DNA of 60,000 nucleotides from Cryptomeria japonica (GCF_030272615.1 NC_081413.1:21208501-21268500), one strand, 5' to 3'. Counted from the stretch's first letter, positions 47,286-60,000 are shown. The notes: generated from the sequence alone by a model not told the origin. A program made the numbers and translations.

Positions 47286-48589
47286 CAAAAGCTTATTTGT
47301 TGTGTAGTATCAATTCATGACAATAAATAAAGTGTTAGTCATTCACGAAAACCTATGAAATCATTTACATATTAGTTTGTATGAATTTATAGCATACTGG
47401 TTGCGATTGTCTAGTCAAATCATTTCACAATGTTGTGCATTTCTAGATTTTGGGACAAATAAATTTTAAGGTTTTAAAACCATTTTGAGAGTTGATATAA
47501 ATTATTTCCAAGGGAAGTTATATTTTGTCACTCTATATAGGCTTCAATATCGATATATATCTAAATAATTACATTACGTGCATTTGTTGATTATTTATGT
47601 AAGTTATTATATACAACTATTATAAGCTTCAAATGCACGTTAAAGTGTGTGCAAAAAGCAATGATGAATTTTACTTAATCATTCCAATCAAGGAAACTAT
47701 TTTTGGACTCCTTTTTCGATAATAGACTTATGCAATTATGCATCAATAAATGACACAATCTCGTGTGAAGTTGGGCTCATTTACCAATCCCTCACCTATC
47801 CCCATCTATAAACATTTTCATAATTTGACCTTATTGCATTTATATCAATACATGTTCCTATATATTAGATATTAACTATTTGTATTAGTCCCCCTTCCTT
47901 TTCATTCAATATGTATCTACATATTACTGTTTTTATATTTGAAGTCATCTAAGTAGGTGCATTTGAAAATTCAAATTCATTTTTTTTTTTTTTTATAAAC
48001 TTTCATCCATGTATTTCCTTCCATTAGGTTACTTATCACATGGTATGCATGATTTATTGTTAAATATATTGGTATGTAAAGGAGTTCAATATCCATTCAT
48101 TCATAATATAATGCATTAAAAAATTCACTGGCATTCAAGGTGAAAGCGTAGTACGAGCACTTTAATTAGATCACTAAAAGTAACATAAATCTACACCATC
48201 AATCGAGAAAACTTGTATGACTGAAGATTGATGACCTATGGGAATTTCTCTTCAAGGTATTTTTTATATATTTCCAATAAATTGATAGCTAATGTATATA
48301 ATTAACACGCAAGTAAAAGTATAGCGAAGCACCCCAATAAACTCACAATAAAATTAACAAAACTAGTTAATTTTAAAAAGAAATACAAATATTAAATATT
48401 GATTAAATTAATCTAAAAATATACAAATTTATTGTTTACATCAAAAAACTTTTAATCATAAAATGAGAGATTTATCATTTTATATCATATAATTAATATT
48501 TAATATTTCAATTTATCTTTTTCAAAAAATGCTTGAATTAATAGAAATTAATCTAAAAAAAATTATATAAAAACTATTCTATTTAAAAG
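47286..48589. other. AT-rich intergenic DNA
   Basis: No credible gene. There is a poly-T run near 47980-47993. Nothing else is recognised. Confidence 0.6.
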
Positions 48590-48740
48590 TAGGTTTAATT
48601 GCTACTTCAATCCATTTCCACACAATTTCCAACCATGTACAAAATCATTCAGTTTCTCAAATGAAGAAGAAAGAAACTAAATGATTTGGTATTATGATTG
48701 GAAATTGTGTGGAAATGGATCAAAATAGAAATTAAACGTA
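48590..48740. mobile_element. 147-bp foldback MITE (TA target duplication)
   Basis: Arms 48592-48657 and 48672-48738 are about 85% complementary, with a perfect 23-bp core (48610-48632) and a 14-nt loop. TA dinucleotides at 48590-48591 and 48739-48740 bracket the foldback, and the ends GGTTTAATT/AATTAAACG are near inverse repeats. This fits a Stowaway-like or other TA-targeting MITE. A miRNA-like hairpin gene is the alternative, because transcripts would form a long, nearly perfect stem. Confidence 0.75.
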
Positions 48741-49069
48741 AAGAAATTATGTTTTCCAATGGTAACGAACGTCAAATAACTAGCAATTGCACCTTGTTGT
48801 GCAATAGGTACGCCGAATAGGCGTGAAAGGTTGATTAGGAAAATAATTGGTCTATTATTTGGATATATTTGTGTAGTATGCAGGGTCAATTGGTATGTCA
48901 TTTAGAAAATGACATTGTTTGAGCAACAAAGAGATCAATGTAGAAGTGATAGATTCAAATTAACTATGCATCCACCTACAAGGATCCAAACATGATTATA
49001 AAAACTCTTTGAATCAAGAAGATAATCAAGCTCCATAAAAAATAGGCTCATATTATGTTTGTAACAGGG
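48741..49069. other. intergenic DNA
   Basis: No gene or repeat recognised. Confidence 0.6.
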
Positions 49070-49662
<593 letters not shown>

Positions 49663-49699
49663 CAATTGTAAGATAAAAATATAATTATCTAACATGAAT

Positions 49700-50360
49700 T
49701 AAAAATTATTTAATTAATATTTGAAATAATTGTAGAATTTAAAATTCTTATAAAAAAGGATTACAATTATTATATAATTGATTAAGATATTTCTAGATAT
49801 TTCTTGAAACATTTCTATATTTGATATAATTATTTTGAATTTTGAAATAACAATTGATAAGTTGGAATAATAGTTTACATATATTGAAACCTTAGAATCA
49901 AAAAATTATATAATTTAAATAATCTATAAATTTTTAATTTTAATTCTGATTCTAACTTAATTTTAATTCTAATTTACAAAATAAAATGTTACATAGCTTA
50001 ATCTACATAATTGTAATTTAATTAAAAAAATCTACACTTATAATTATAACTTAATCTATATAATTAATTTTTTAATAAAATATAATAATAAATTTACTCT
50101 TATTTCTAATTTAAATATATTATTGTTTTAATTATATTTCACTTTAGTATTAAAATTAATTTTAATGATATTATTTTCAAATTATCATTAAAATTAATAT
50201 TTTAATAAAAAATAAAAAATAATTCTAAATTATTTTTATTTTTATTTTTTATAAACATTTAATTAATTAAAATTCTAATTTTATAATTAAATTCAAAATG
50301 TTTTTTTTTAACATAAATATAAATTCTAATATAAAACATAAAATAAAAAACTTAAAAACT
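49700..50360. repeat. old AT-rich direct repeat, copy A
   Basis: Diverged match to 50940-51640 in the same orientation. Shared anchors include GAAATAACAATTGATAA (about 49843 and 51086), TATATTGAAACC (about 49878 and 51120) and TAACTTAATCTATATAATTA (about 50046 and 51304). No gene. Confidence 0.65.
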
Positions 50361-50939
50361 ACGATAAGTATTTTTTATTTAACTTAAAGATCCCTCACCT
50401 ATAAGCAAGGTTATTCTATTTAACTAAAATCAGTTAAATCAATTATCAAACGTAGAAATGTTTAAAGGAAAAATCAATTACAAAACTAAATGTTAACTAA
50501 TAGCCTATAGGGTTTTTAATCACTTTTCTTCTTTACAAATGCACTTCTATAAACCAAGATAAAAGTATTGTATGAGTTTTTCTTAAAGGTCTATTTTCTC
50601 GGCGGCAGCAAAAACCTCAGAGGAAAATGTCGGAAAGGAAAAAATGATGAACCAAAACAGTGGAAAAAGAAAAAGTGATGACGAAACACGGTTGGGGAAA
50701 AAATGATGACGGAAAACAAGAAAAACAATGGACAATTGAAGGCTTCCCAATCGTCTTGCATCCTTTGAGATGGCTTGACAGTCATAGATCGACTCAGTCA
50801 GGTCAGTGCATTTCAACAAATATAAATTTGGCTAGATTCTTCATGTGCATCATCACTTGTTGCATTCATTTCGTCAACATGTGAGTTCACAATTAGAGAA
50901 GGAGGTGATTTTTATTCACAATATTTTATAAAATTATTA
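50361..50939. other. spacer between the AT-rich direct repeats
   Basis: Less AT-rich than its flanks, with short frames only (largest 78 codons on the minus strand, Phe-rich, not recognised). It would be the internal part if copies A and B are old LTRs. Confidence 0.5.
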
Positions 50940-51640
50940 TTTATAATTGCCTAAATTAAATGGAAAATGATTTAATTAAAATAACTGAAATAATTCTATA
51001 ATTTAAAATATATTTTTTTAAGATCACATTAATATTATAATTGATTAAAATATTTATAGATATTTTGTAATTATTTTAAATTTAGAAATAACAATTGATA
51101 ACTTACAAAACTATTTTATATATATTGAAACCCTAAAATTAAATAATTATATAATATAAATAATTTATATAATATTACTTTTAATTACACTTCTAACTTA
51201 ATTCTAACTACAGTTTATAATATTAATTATTTCTTAAAGTAATTAAATATATTCTAATTAATTATAATTTTAATTCTAAACTAACTTTTAAAATATATAA
51301 TTATAACTTAATCTATATAATTACATTTTTAGTAATAAAATATAATAATAAACTTAATTTTAAATCTAGTTCTTAGTTATTATTATCTTACAATTATATT
51401 ATAATAATTAAATTTATATAATAATCATATCTCAATGAATATAATATTAAACTTAATTTTAAATCTAATTCTTAAATATAATATTATTTTAAACTTACAA
51501 TTAAATTCATTATTTTAATTAAAAAAATATAATAACAAAAATAATTATAATTTATTTTTTTAAATTTGTTTATAAATATTTAATGAATTATAATTCTCAT
51601 TATATAAAAATTAAAATATAAAATATAAAATTTAAATTAA
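50940..51640. repeat. old AT-rich direct repeat, copy B
   Basis: See copy A. It also contains an internal duplication of a TTAATTTTAAATCTA-type block (about 51354 and 51453). Confidence 0.6.
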
Positions 51641-53109
51641 ACCTCAATCCTTATATAATTCTAATAAATTGAGCTAGTCTACTTGATGAAGTGAAAGGGA
51701 AAACTAAAGTAATATATTCAAGGCTCATGTCACGTATCCATTCTCCATTACATTGACAAAACTTTGAAACACGTTTGTTAATGGAGTTTAACTGTCATTA
51801 GTTTTAAAAGCATTAATGGTACATCGTGAATCATGAATCATCGTTGTGCGGGAAAGCCGATGATAAAAATGCATCTGTAGAACAAAGCTATCGATATTTA
51901 TTGCATGAAGGAAATAGATATGACGAAGAAAGTAAATACAAGGACGAAAATGATAAATTTGTTCATCTGTCCCATCAAAGACTACGGGAGTGAGGAATGG
52001 TGATGATCTTCTAGATCGTCTCGCATGTCTGAAATGACAATCTTGACCGTTGATAGACATTTTAAGCTCTATACATTCCATAGTAGGAGACGCCTTCGGC
52101 GTAATTACCCATCACATTTCTTATTCTATTCAGAAAGAAATTATTTCTATTATATCAATACTTCATTAAAATGTAGTTGTCCACTGCACTATTTTCTTCC
52201 TCATGGGAAAAACAAAGATGAAAGAAGGGTGTAAAACAGGGAAGATCAGATCGAGACGACAAAAGCCATTAACATTAAATAAAAGTTTATTCATACATGC
52301 ACATAGTCCATTAACTATCATTTCAGACATGGCTAAAGTTGTCGGTTGGACTGCAAAATTATGGTGAAAGTTGCCAATTGGACTGTAAAAATATGATAGA
52401 TTAAATATGATTGAAAATGTGTTTTTGGCAATGATCTCTCCTAGTTCGGTTGACCCTGAATGCTCTATCTTTTTGGTCTGATGATTGAGGATTTTGGATA
52501 TCATGTTGTTGCATTGTGGTGTGGTCCACTTCTCATTCCTTTTCAACATGGGAATGTTTAGTGAAGACTGTTTTTTTAATTATGTTTTATCTTCTTGACC
52601 GACTTGGCAAATTCTTCTTTTAGAAATTGGTATATATAAAGAATGACAGTATTGAAATAAAATATAGAAGGATAAGTTGAAGGAAGTTGATTGTAAAATA
52701 AATATCTATGCGAACTGGTTGTATATTGATGTTGTTTTGATAATGGTGGCAGTGAGACAAAGGTTTCTTCTAGCATTGCAACTATGTGGAATTTGTGCCT
52801 TTGTGGTGGATTCTTTCTTTCCTCTTCCAGGAAGTGAGACATCCTTTTTTTGCTAGTTTTAGTCGGGCAGTGAGCCCACCTATAGTGAGCATTTTTGGCA
52901 ATGAGTCGTCTTTGTAATATCACCTTAATCATTGTCACCCTCATATGTGTTTTCATATTGAGAACTAACATTCTCAGTGATATTCCCTTCTTGGGCTTTC
53001 CACGTCATATCAGGTGTCTCTTGTGTATGCTCTTTATTGTTCATATCTGTTTGTGGATAAGTTATCTAAATTTCTATTTACCAGAATTATTTTTGAAGTA
53101 AAATATTAT
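51641..53109. other. intergenic DNA
   Basis: Only short unrecognised frames on either strand (up to 131 codons at 52576-52971 on the minus strand). No domain motif seen. Not called as genes. Confidence 0.55.
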
Positions 53110-54880
53110 ACAATTGATTTACCACTACCCCTCAGTTGTTTGGAATATTGATGAAGTTCTCCTCCTTTATCATAGCTAAACACTTGGTTTTAGCATCTAC
53201 TTGATTCTCAACCATAGATTGAATATATTAAATTTATCAAATTCTAAATAGACTTATCTCTTAAGAAAGTAACACATGTCATTCTAAAATAATCATCAAT
53301 AAGAAAAATAAAATACTTTTCACCATTGAGTCCTCTTGTCCTTGTATGTCTGCATATATTTGTATGTATCAACTCCAAAAACCTTATTGTAGAATATTCA
53401 TTGGTTTTGAATCTATTCCTTCTCTCCTTTCCCAGGTAACATCCCTTGCACACTATATTGCATGGTTAATAATGTTTGGTAAATCTATCATGGCATGAGT
53501 TGAATTGATGTTCACCATGATTTCAAAGTCAACATGTTCCAACCTTTTGTGCCACAACAAACATTCATTGCTTTTTTCAAACAAATAACTTCTTCCTTTA
53601 TCCTCCTTCACATAGTAGACATTCTCATTTGTTATTATACCTTTTGCAACCAATCTTCTGAAACCTCCTTTTCTAATCTCACATTCATACCAATAAAATA
53701 TCATCTTGTAACCTTTACTACACCTCTTACTCATAATCAAAATATTATGTCTCAAACACTTAACATTATAAACATCGTTTGTCATATGCTTACCATAAAT
53801 AGTTATGATTCCCTTTCCACAAAGTGATATAGCCTCCTCACCAACAGAATTTATTGAACCACCGTCATGCTTTTCAAAATCGATTATCCAATATTTAGGT
53901 TCCACTTTTACATGTAGCACAATCTTCTTAGTCATTGAACTCTCATTGTTACTCCCATCATGTAAAGTATCCAACCTTATACCATCCTTTTCTTCTATGA
54001 ATAAAAATAATGATTCTTCATTTGATTCATCACCACCTCCATCTTTAGAGGAGTAGGTCTCCATTGAACATTTATACTTATAGATCTATCATATACTCTT
54101 TTATATTTTCATCTCTCGTATAATTGTCTTTTCTCTTGTTATAATCGTTTGGCCTCTTATAAATATCCTCCTTGAAAGTACATCTAGAAGCATAGTGATC
54201 AATTCATCCATTATTAAAATATTTAAAATTCAACTTACCTTTGTATTCCAAGATTCTTTCTTCACTCTTCTCACAATTTTTTCTTCTACTTAATCCATGT
54301 CATTGACATTGCTTGAATTGGGTTAATCTTCAATCTTCTTGGTGAATTTGGATGTAGATTCCTTCTTATCATTGTGTTTCTTGCAAAGTTCTACAATCTC
54401 AAAGGAAGAGAGCACACCATATAGATAATATAGTGTATATTTATCCATATCATGACTTTCTTCAATGAAAAACTTCTTAAGCTTATAACTTTTAGAAAGT
54501 GTCCTCATTAATTTTCCTACAGCTTTAGTTTCTTCCATTGTTCCACCAATACCTATGATTGCATTGACAACTTGTATTAACTTTTTGCATCTAACTTTTA
54601 ATGTTCTCATCTTTATATATCCTCAATGCCTCAAATTTGTGCTTTAGATTTTGTAATTTGAATTGCTTTGCCTTGTCATTTCCTTCATAAATGTTTTTCA
54701 ATTCATCCCAACTTTTATTTACACGTTTGCATCCATTGATCTTGAATACATTTGTGTCACTAAAACTACTAACAAGTATGTTACTCACCTTAGCATTATT
54801 TTCATGATTCTTCACCTCATTGGGAGTAGTATAATCAGTCTTGATAATGTCTCGTATTTCAAGTGGTACAAAATTCACAT
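53110..54880 (-). pseudogene. copia gag-pol fragment (Gag, protease, GAG-pre-integrase, integrase)
   Basis: Read on the minus strand, Gag of the UBN2 type (54878 to about 54323: WDELKNIYEGND, KLMRTLSKSYKLKKF) shifts frame near 54600. Next comes a protease remnant with the WIIDF block (about 53870). The GAG-pre-integrase motif LWHKRLEHVDF follows (about 53525), then the integrase zinc motif CKGCYLGKERRNRF and the start of the core, LELIHTNICRH and FLIDDYFRMTCVTFLRDKS (53445 to 53244). Homology continues with stops to about 53110. At least two frameshifts and several stops are visible. The protease lacks the usual DSG and IDDYFR replaces the common IDDYSR. Not functional. Confidence 0.85.
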
Positions 54881-55003
54881 GATATTACATCTACGACTTC
54901 TAAGAAGAGAAATATGTGCCATCAAATCCTGATGCCATCAAATAGATTTCATGCACCATCCTAGACCTTCCTCAAGTGGTTAAGCTTATCTCAGTGGAAC
55001 CTC

Positions 55004-55015
55004 GCTCTGATATGA
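55004..55015 (-). promoter_or_regulatory. degenerate initiator-Met primer binding site (copia A)
   Basis: On the element strand TCATATCAGAGC followed by GAGGTTCC. The usual copia site is TGGTATCAGAGC. It lies just inside the inferred 5' LTR end at 55021. Confidence 0.65.
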
Positions 55016-55020
55016 ATTAT

Positions 55021-56608
55021 TGAACACACCATAGGACTGAGAGGAGGGGTGAATCAGTATAGAACTTAAAATGATTTACTTATTATCCTTTAAACTTTAA
55101 ACCACAATTAAATTATCACTATAAATATGAAAAATGAAACTAAAAAGCACAAAACACACAAGAACACCATATTTATGTAGAAAATCCAAGAAGGGAAAAA
55201 CCACATTGAGAGTCACACTCACAATATGAATAACACATTATAATGATTTTGGCTCAATGCCAAGAAGCACATTGCATTTGATTAAACTTGAAAAACAAAG
55301 GGTCACAACCTTCAGCAAGATACAAAGAACTTGGAATACTGAGACACATAATCTCAAGGTAAGATGCAAAGGACAAGTGCAATACTGAGACACATAATCT
55401 CAAGACAAGATACAAAGAAATACATAGGCTACCAAAGGGTTCACTATCTTTTGACAGTTATAGGGAATCATGAATTTTACTGAACATGATCTCTTGATCA
55501 TGAAACTGTCCTTGAAGCATTGGATCAATCAAGCAATATCATGACAACCATCACTGACTTTATTTACTATCTCAACATAGTGTCACATTGAGGATATGAT
55601 CAACAAAGGTCCTCACGAACTCAAATTCACAGTTCTGCTATTTTCACATCATTCTCATCCAATTCACAACAATCCACACACATTCAATATTGCAACTCAT
55701 ACACTGCACATCTTTTATACAAGGTTATTCATTGAAACCCTCAATTAGGACAGACACAAATAGAATAAACAAGAATTACATAATGTAGTCCAATCCTACA
55801 GATAAAGAGGACCACAATACATCACAACAACACTTTCTAATCCATTTCTAATAAACCATACACACTAACACTTACTTCAAAGTTGGGTTCAACCATAATG
55901 TGAAAAACAACAATGAAACACGTTAACTAGTCAAGCCAAACACATCACCTAATGCAAAATATTGAATGCATACATACACACACCACTATGAGGCCCCTAT
56001 GAACTTTGTAACTTAACCTCCAATGCATATCAGGATCAAATAGTATGATCCAAATAAGATACAACACCTAAGTCAACCAAAGATTAATACATCTCACAAC
56101 ATCAAACACAAAACAAAAAAAATTCACCTGTCGATTAGACCAACACCAACAATCTAAAATGGAACATTGCATGAACCATATGAATATTTCCTCCAAGATG
56201 TGGCACTTATATTGCCATAGTGGAGTGTTTCAAAGCATTCTCTAGACTAGTCCTGATAGATAACCTCATTGTCAACAAACTACCACAACCAACTACATCA
56301 TCTGAGCAACTAAGAACTTGAAAACTTGCTAATGCAACATCCATGAAGCATAGACATTATATCCAGAACTGTAGGTCATGAACATCAAGAACTAGAGGAA
56401 TACAAAGATTTCTTCAATGAAGAAATTTAAATATTCTTTTTTCACATATAAATATCATGTCCTACATATTGAAACTTTTAGTGCACTAGCCTTTTGGAAA
56501 TACCATATATTTACTTTACATCAGTTTTGTAAATAGAGAAATATTTGACCACTCACTTTCAAACCATCTACACTATATGTACTCCACATAGTAACATCAA
56601 TGATAACA
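55021..56608 (-). repeat. 5' LTR of copia element A
   Basis: Inferred 1588-bp LTR, from TGTTATCATTGATG to GGTGTGTTCA on the element strand. A TATA motif (TATAAAAG) lies at 55712-55719. The outer end is one base from the start of copia element B, so the true end could lie inside that insertion. No second LTR is available to confirm it. Confidence 0.55.
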
Positions 56609-56625
56609 CTGTTGGGAAATAAGGT

Positions 56626-56640
56626 GTTGTAAACCTAATA
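56626..56640. repeat. target-site duplication, left (GTTGTAAACCTAATA)
   Basis: Matches 58837-58851 with one mismatch. It directly precedes the T-rich LINE terminus. Confidence 0.75.
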
Positions 56641-58836
56641 ATTTTTTTGATTAGGATAAAGAGGTTTTGAGGGGACTAGAAACCAAGTACAACAAGTTTT
56701 GAAGGGACCTAAAACCCTCAAGTTTTTCATAGATTTGGAACCACCAAAGGGATGCTGCAAGAGGATACAACAAAGACAAACAACAACACAACCACATACA
56801 CAAATAATGGATCAAGCATTACAAAATTTGTGGCAAAGAAGGATGCACAAAACAAAGTAGCAACAACCAAACCAATGCTAGCTCGTAAATACAATTAAAC
56901 TAATACAAAACAAGCTGGCCCAAACAAAAGATCTAGAACAACTTATAGATCTCAAAAAATAGTAAACAAGGGTTTTTTAGGAACCCTCAGCCAACAAAGG
57001 TTTTACAAGGCTCCCTTAACCTACAACATGGTCTTCAGGTCACCAAGATCAAAACCTGAACCTAACCAAAAACAACTGGCCAAACTGGGCCCTTGAAAAC
57101 TACTAGCATCTAGCCTACCTGTGGGTTTTGCAAGGCTCCCACAACCCAAACCAAGAGTAAAAAAGATAAGCATTAATCAAAAACTGGAAATAGTGGGGTT
57201 TTGAAAGGCTCCCCTAACCTTCGAATTGGGTTTTACCATGGCTCCCAAACCCAACAGGATACAACCAACGACCACACAACATCTGATCAATATCCCCCTT
57301 CCAGTAAAGAACCTTTCCACCTGAATAGGATAGGGAAACACCTCAATAGGAGCTGAAAAGATGCAAGCCATCATCATAGAGAACAAAGCTACAAGCCACA
57401 AAACAAATTCCAGCAACGAAGGAACAAACCCACTACGATTAGCTAGATAAATGGGTTTTGAAAAGGCTCCCAAAACCTCAAGATGAAGAAAAGGCCTGAT
57501 CGAGATAAAATCTAAGAAGAGGAGCTCCACCAAAAGGTCCACCAAAAACTCCACCTCTATAGGAGAGAAGGGATAAAACTCCAACAACAAGGAGAGATGA
57601 ATAATCACACAGTCGACCTCAAAAAAAAGGGCAACCAAAATCCCCATCAAGAAGCCATCCCACAACTCTTCCCCTCAGTAGAATAATAGTCCACTTGAAT
57701 AGGACAAACTGAAAGAAATGGAAAAATGACGGCCTGAAATTCACCAAAGAGTCTCTTGAAAAATATTAGAAAATAATCGCGCCCATAGACAACAAGAGGA
57801 GACCCTGAAAGGTGAGATGCCAAAGACAAGTAAACCACCCACATGCAAGACCCCTGTAGCAACATAAACCATCCCAACTATAGAACACGGCCTAGGGGGA
57901 GAAGAGAAACTGAAAACCCAAAGGAGAACCAGGCACAAAAAGATCCACCAGAATCCCACACCTCCCCCCACCCCAAGGCAACAGGAAAAGAGAAGGAGGC
58001 AAACAAAAAACACATACACAAACTAAAGAAGGGGCCAATATTGCCCATCCACTCCCAGCTCGGCCAACAACACACCCCCAACCTCACAAAGAAGAGAAAC
58101 AATCGTAGGAGAATCCACAAGTACCCGAGAAAGGATAGCGACAACCACAACCCACTCCTGACTCCACAAACAGGTCACAACAACATCATAAACAAGGGTT
58201 GCCTCCAGACACAAAGAGAGAACCCACAGATCCCTGAGAAATAGGGGCAACCAGCCCAATCTAAATGCTGCTAACACCCATCCATCTCCATCAACTATCA
58301 AATAAGAGAAAAAGAGGCTCCAAAAGAAAAGAAGATCAAGGTTTCACAAGAAAATGACCCCTCTTCAAAAGAGAACTCCAGTGAAGATCAATGAAAGAGA
58401 GAAGCATGGATAAGAAAACACCCCACAACCACACCAACCATTCACACAGAGACACCAGAAGAACGAAAAGCCTCAACTACTGGTATTTGAATCAAAAGAA
58501 AATTTTGTTGATAACCTATCTCCACCCTTGCAACCGCTCCCTCAAACACTCCCACAGCCCAACAAACATCATGAAGTACAAAAATGAGCCAAAAAAAGAT
58601 AGGGCATAGGTGCACCATCACCATCATCGTCCTTCGAGTCCTCTACAACATCCACAGGAGCCCTGACTTCACCTCTGAATCCTCTGCTCCCTCTCCCATG
58701 CCTTCCTGTCATTTCAAATCCATGTACAAGAAATTGATAAAACTTTATTGTTTGAACCAAGGATGTAAGCACTATAGGAAAGAAGCCCCACTATTTCTCC
58801 AAGGTTCTCCCCAAGGTAAAGCATGCTCCATTGTTA
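56641..58836 (-). mobile_element. LINE-like insertion, copy 2 (5' truncated)
   Basis: 2196 bp between 15-bp direct repeats (one mismatch). On the minus strand it ends CCTAATCAAAAAAAT. It aligns by eye with 38523-40400, including the internal blocks of GGTTTTG-AGGCTCCC-AACC type. Reading frames on the minus strand (57177-57665, 57878-58150, 58023-58301) are short and hydrophobic; no RT or endonuclease motif was seen. It is probably a truncated or decayed copy of the same family. Confidence 0.72.
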
Positions 58837-58851
58837 GTTGTACACCTAATA
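58837..58851. repeat. target-site duplication, right (GTTGTACACCTAATA)
   Basis: Right copy of the duplication, marking where the copia B LTR resumes. Confidence 0.75.
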
Positions 58852-59123
58852 TTGATGTAATTGTAATATTTATTTATTATGTGATGTTGGACATGGACAT
58901 GTAACATGTAGAGATTCCTTTGGAATATTCTCAGGGCCACTTGATGAATTGTATTGTAACATTGTAATATAATATTATAACTATTTAATATTGGGTAAAG
59001 ATATTTAAAAAAGAGAAAGCTTAGTACCCAATATTAAATGTGGGGTCAAGGGTAGTTAGCACATGGTTTTGTGGCAAATGGTTTTACTTTAGGTCACTAG
59101 CTATTTTTGTGTGAGCTTTTGTC

Positions 59124-59131
59124 TATATAAG
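59124..59131 (+). promoter_or_regulatory. TATA box in copia B LTR
   Basis: TATATAAG within CTATATAAGC, the likely promoter of element B. Confidence 0.55.
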
Positions 59132-59523
59132 CAAGCACATGTTTAGTGGTTAAGCTAGACTAGTGGTTTTGGGCTATTATTGTATTGAGTCCTTTGGAGG
59201 ATTGCATTTGTGAAGCATGCAATGGGATGTGTGGATTGATGCTTGGACACATGGGAATGCATTGGAGGGTTTGATGGTTCGAAGGTATTCATTATAACTC
59301 TATATTTCTTTATGGCTTAATAGTATAATGGTTTATGGATGCTTTTGGAAGCTGGGTTTTTACCTCATGAGGTTTTTCCTAGGATATATCTTGTGTTATC
59401 TTGTGACTTGTCTATTTTTATCTTTGAATTATGGTGATTTCAGAAGTTTGTATGCTTTATGTCATGGGTTATGTAGGAATTGGATTATTTGCATGTGGGT
59501 TTAAAGCATTATTTCCTAACAAG

Positions 59524-59535
59524 TGGTATCAAAGC
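59524..59535 (+). promoter_or_regulatory. primer binding site, initiator tRNA-Met type (copia B)
   Basis: TGGTATCAAAGC differs from the standard TGGTATCAGAGC by one base and lies two bases after the LTR end. Confidence 0.88.
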
Positions 59536-60000
59536 TTTCATGGTTTATTTTGAATGATAACCCTACCTTGAGTGGAAGAGGTACAAAGTGAAAGCCATGG
59601 AAATGCATAAAAGGATTGATATATTAAAAGGTATGAGACATAGCTATAGGTTTTTATATTGTAGATTTGAGGGCTTTAGGTTTTCTATGTGATGAGTTGT
59701 TTGCAGATTTGGGATTTGGAAATTATTGGGTCAAAAGGGGTTCCACAGAGCCCACTCTCCCTGCTCATAGCCCAACTATACACTGCGATAGTATACCACT
59801 ATCGGTAGTGGTACACTACCAAGTAGCACACCTCCCTCCCTCACTGTAAAATCCCATAGGCTGCTACCAGCAGGGATCCTGACTGGTGAGGCCTCGAGCC
59901 TTGGTCAGGTGGACCCCACATGGTTAAAAATTTAAATTGTCATTTCAATAAATTTAAACAACCAAATGCTGATAAAACAAATGAAATTTCCATGACTTTT
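59536..60000 (+). other. leader of copia element B
   Basis: No gag start could be recognised before the window ends. A 60-codon frame at 59667-59849 has no recognisable motif. Confidence 0.5.

Larger units (their letters stand above)
53110..56608 (-). mobile_element. Ty1/copia element A (5' part, degenerate)
   Basis: Minus-strand copia remnant: 5' LTR (about 55021-56608), degenerate initiator-Met primer site, then gag, protease and the integrase N-terminus and core, fading out near 53110. RT and RNase H are absent, so the 3' half is lost or elsewhere. Confidence 0.78.
56610..59521 (+). repeat. 5' LTR of copia element B, split by a LINE-like insertion
   Basis: LTR segments 56610-56640 and 58837-59521 enclose the insertion, so the original LTR was about 700 bp. 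TATATAAG at 59124-59131 is a good TATA box, about 390 bp before the LTR end. Confidence 0.8.
56610..60000 (+). mobile_element. Ty1/copia element B (5' LTR and leader; continues right)
   Basis: The LTR starts TGTTGGGAAATAA (56610) and ends TTATTTCCTAACA (59521), with complementary termini. It is followed after two bases by the initiator-Met primer site TGGTATCAAAGC. The LTR is interrupted by a LINE-like insertion. The interior from 59536 to the window edge shows no gag yet. Confidence 0.82.

Noticed and set aside
52576-52971. 131-codon frame on the minus strand
   Set aside because: No recognisable motif, no neighbours of the same kind, mixed low-complexity composition. Not supported as a gene.

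Overview
The window looks like repeat-dominated intergenic DNA from the nuclear genome of a land plant, probably a large-genome seed plant (a gymnosperm would fit, but this is inference). Nearly all recognisable coding sequence belongs to transposable elements: Ty3/gypsy elements of the Tat type (a second, archaeal-like RNase H after RT-RNase H), Ty1/copia elements with initiator-Met-type primer sites, LINE-like insertions and a foldback MITE. I see no intact host gene. The only host-like sequence is a decayed B3-domain (REM-like) relic near 34.7-35.7 kb.

Left part (1-26.4 kb). Tat element 1 enters from the left edge on the + strand (gag-pol 1-6990, two nonsense codons, 3' UTR to 9169). It stops abruptly where the 3' LTR of Tat element 2 begins. 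Element 2 lies on the minus strand (9170-25222). It has two 1803-bp LTRs differing at about 4 positions, a primer site matching the tRNA-Trp 3' end, a polypurine tract and one uninterrupted 2434-codon gag-pol frame, so it looks young and possibly competent. Elements 1 and 2 are near-identical and tail to tail, giving a palindrome with arms over 9 kb around a 2.05-kb spacer. To the right of element 2 come a 102-bp internal stub and a truncated third LTR (25223-26366), which abuts the RT region of element 3.

Middle part (26.4-45.6 kb). Element 3 (26367-33969, minus) is an older, broken Tat relative with a different LTR, a different primer site and a long leader carrying CACAGACGCG-type motifs phased at about 20 bp. 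A TA-rich microsatellite and the B3 relic follow. Next is a 7-kb insertion (38523-45579) bounded by a 14-bp target-site duplication. Its left end is a LINE-type 3' terminus on the minus strand, but it contains a decayed gene of about 1,080 codons on the + strand that I could not assign to a family.

Right part (45.6-60 kb). This is very AT-rich DNA with a 495-bp tandem duplication, a 147-bp TA-flanked foldback element, a long GA tract and a pair of old direct repeats. A broken copia element on the minus strand (about 53.1-56.6 kb) is followed by the 5' LTR of another copia element on the + strand (56610-59521). That LTR is split by a second LINE-like insertion with its own target-site duplication. 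The element's primer site and leader run off the right edge.

No rRNA, tRNA gene or CRISPR array was seen. The genes do not form a pathway. What links them is transposition, nesting and decay.
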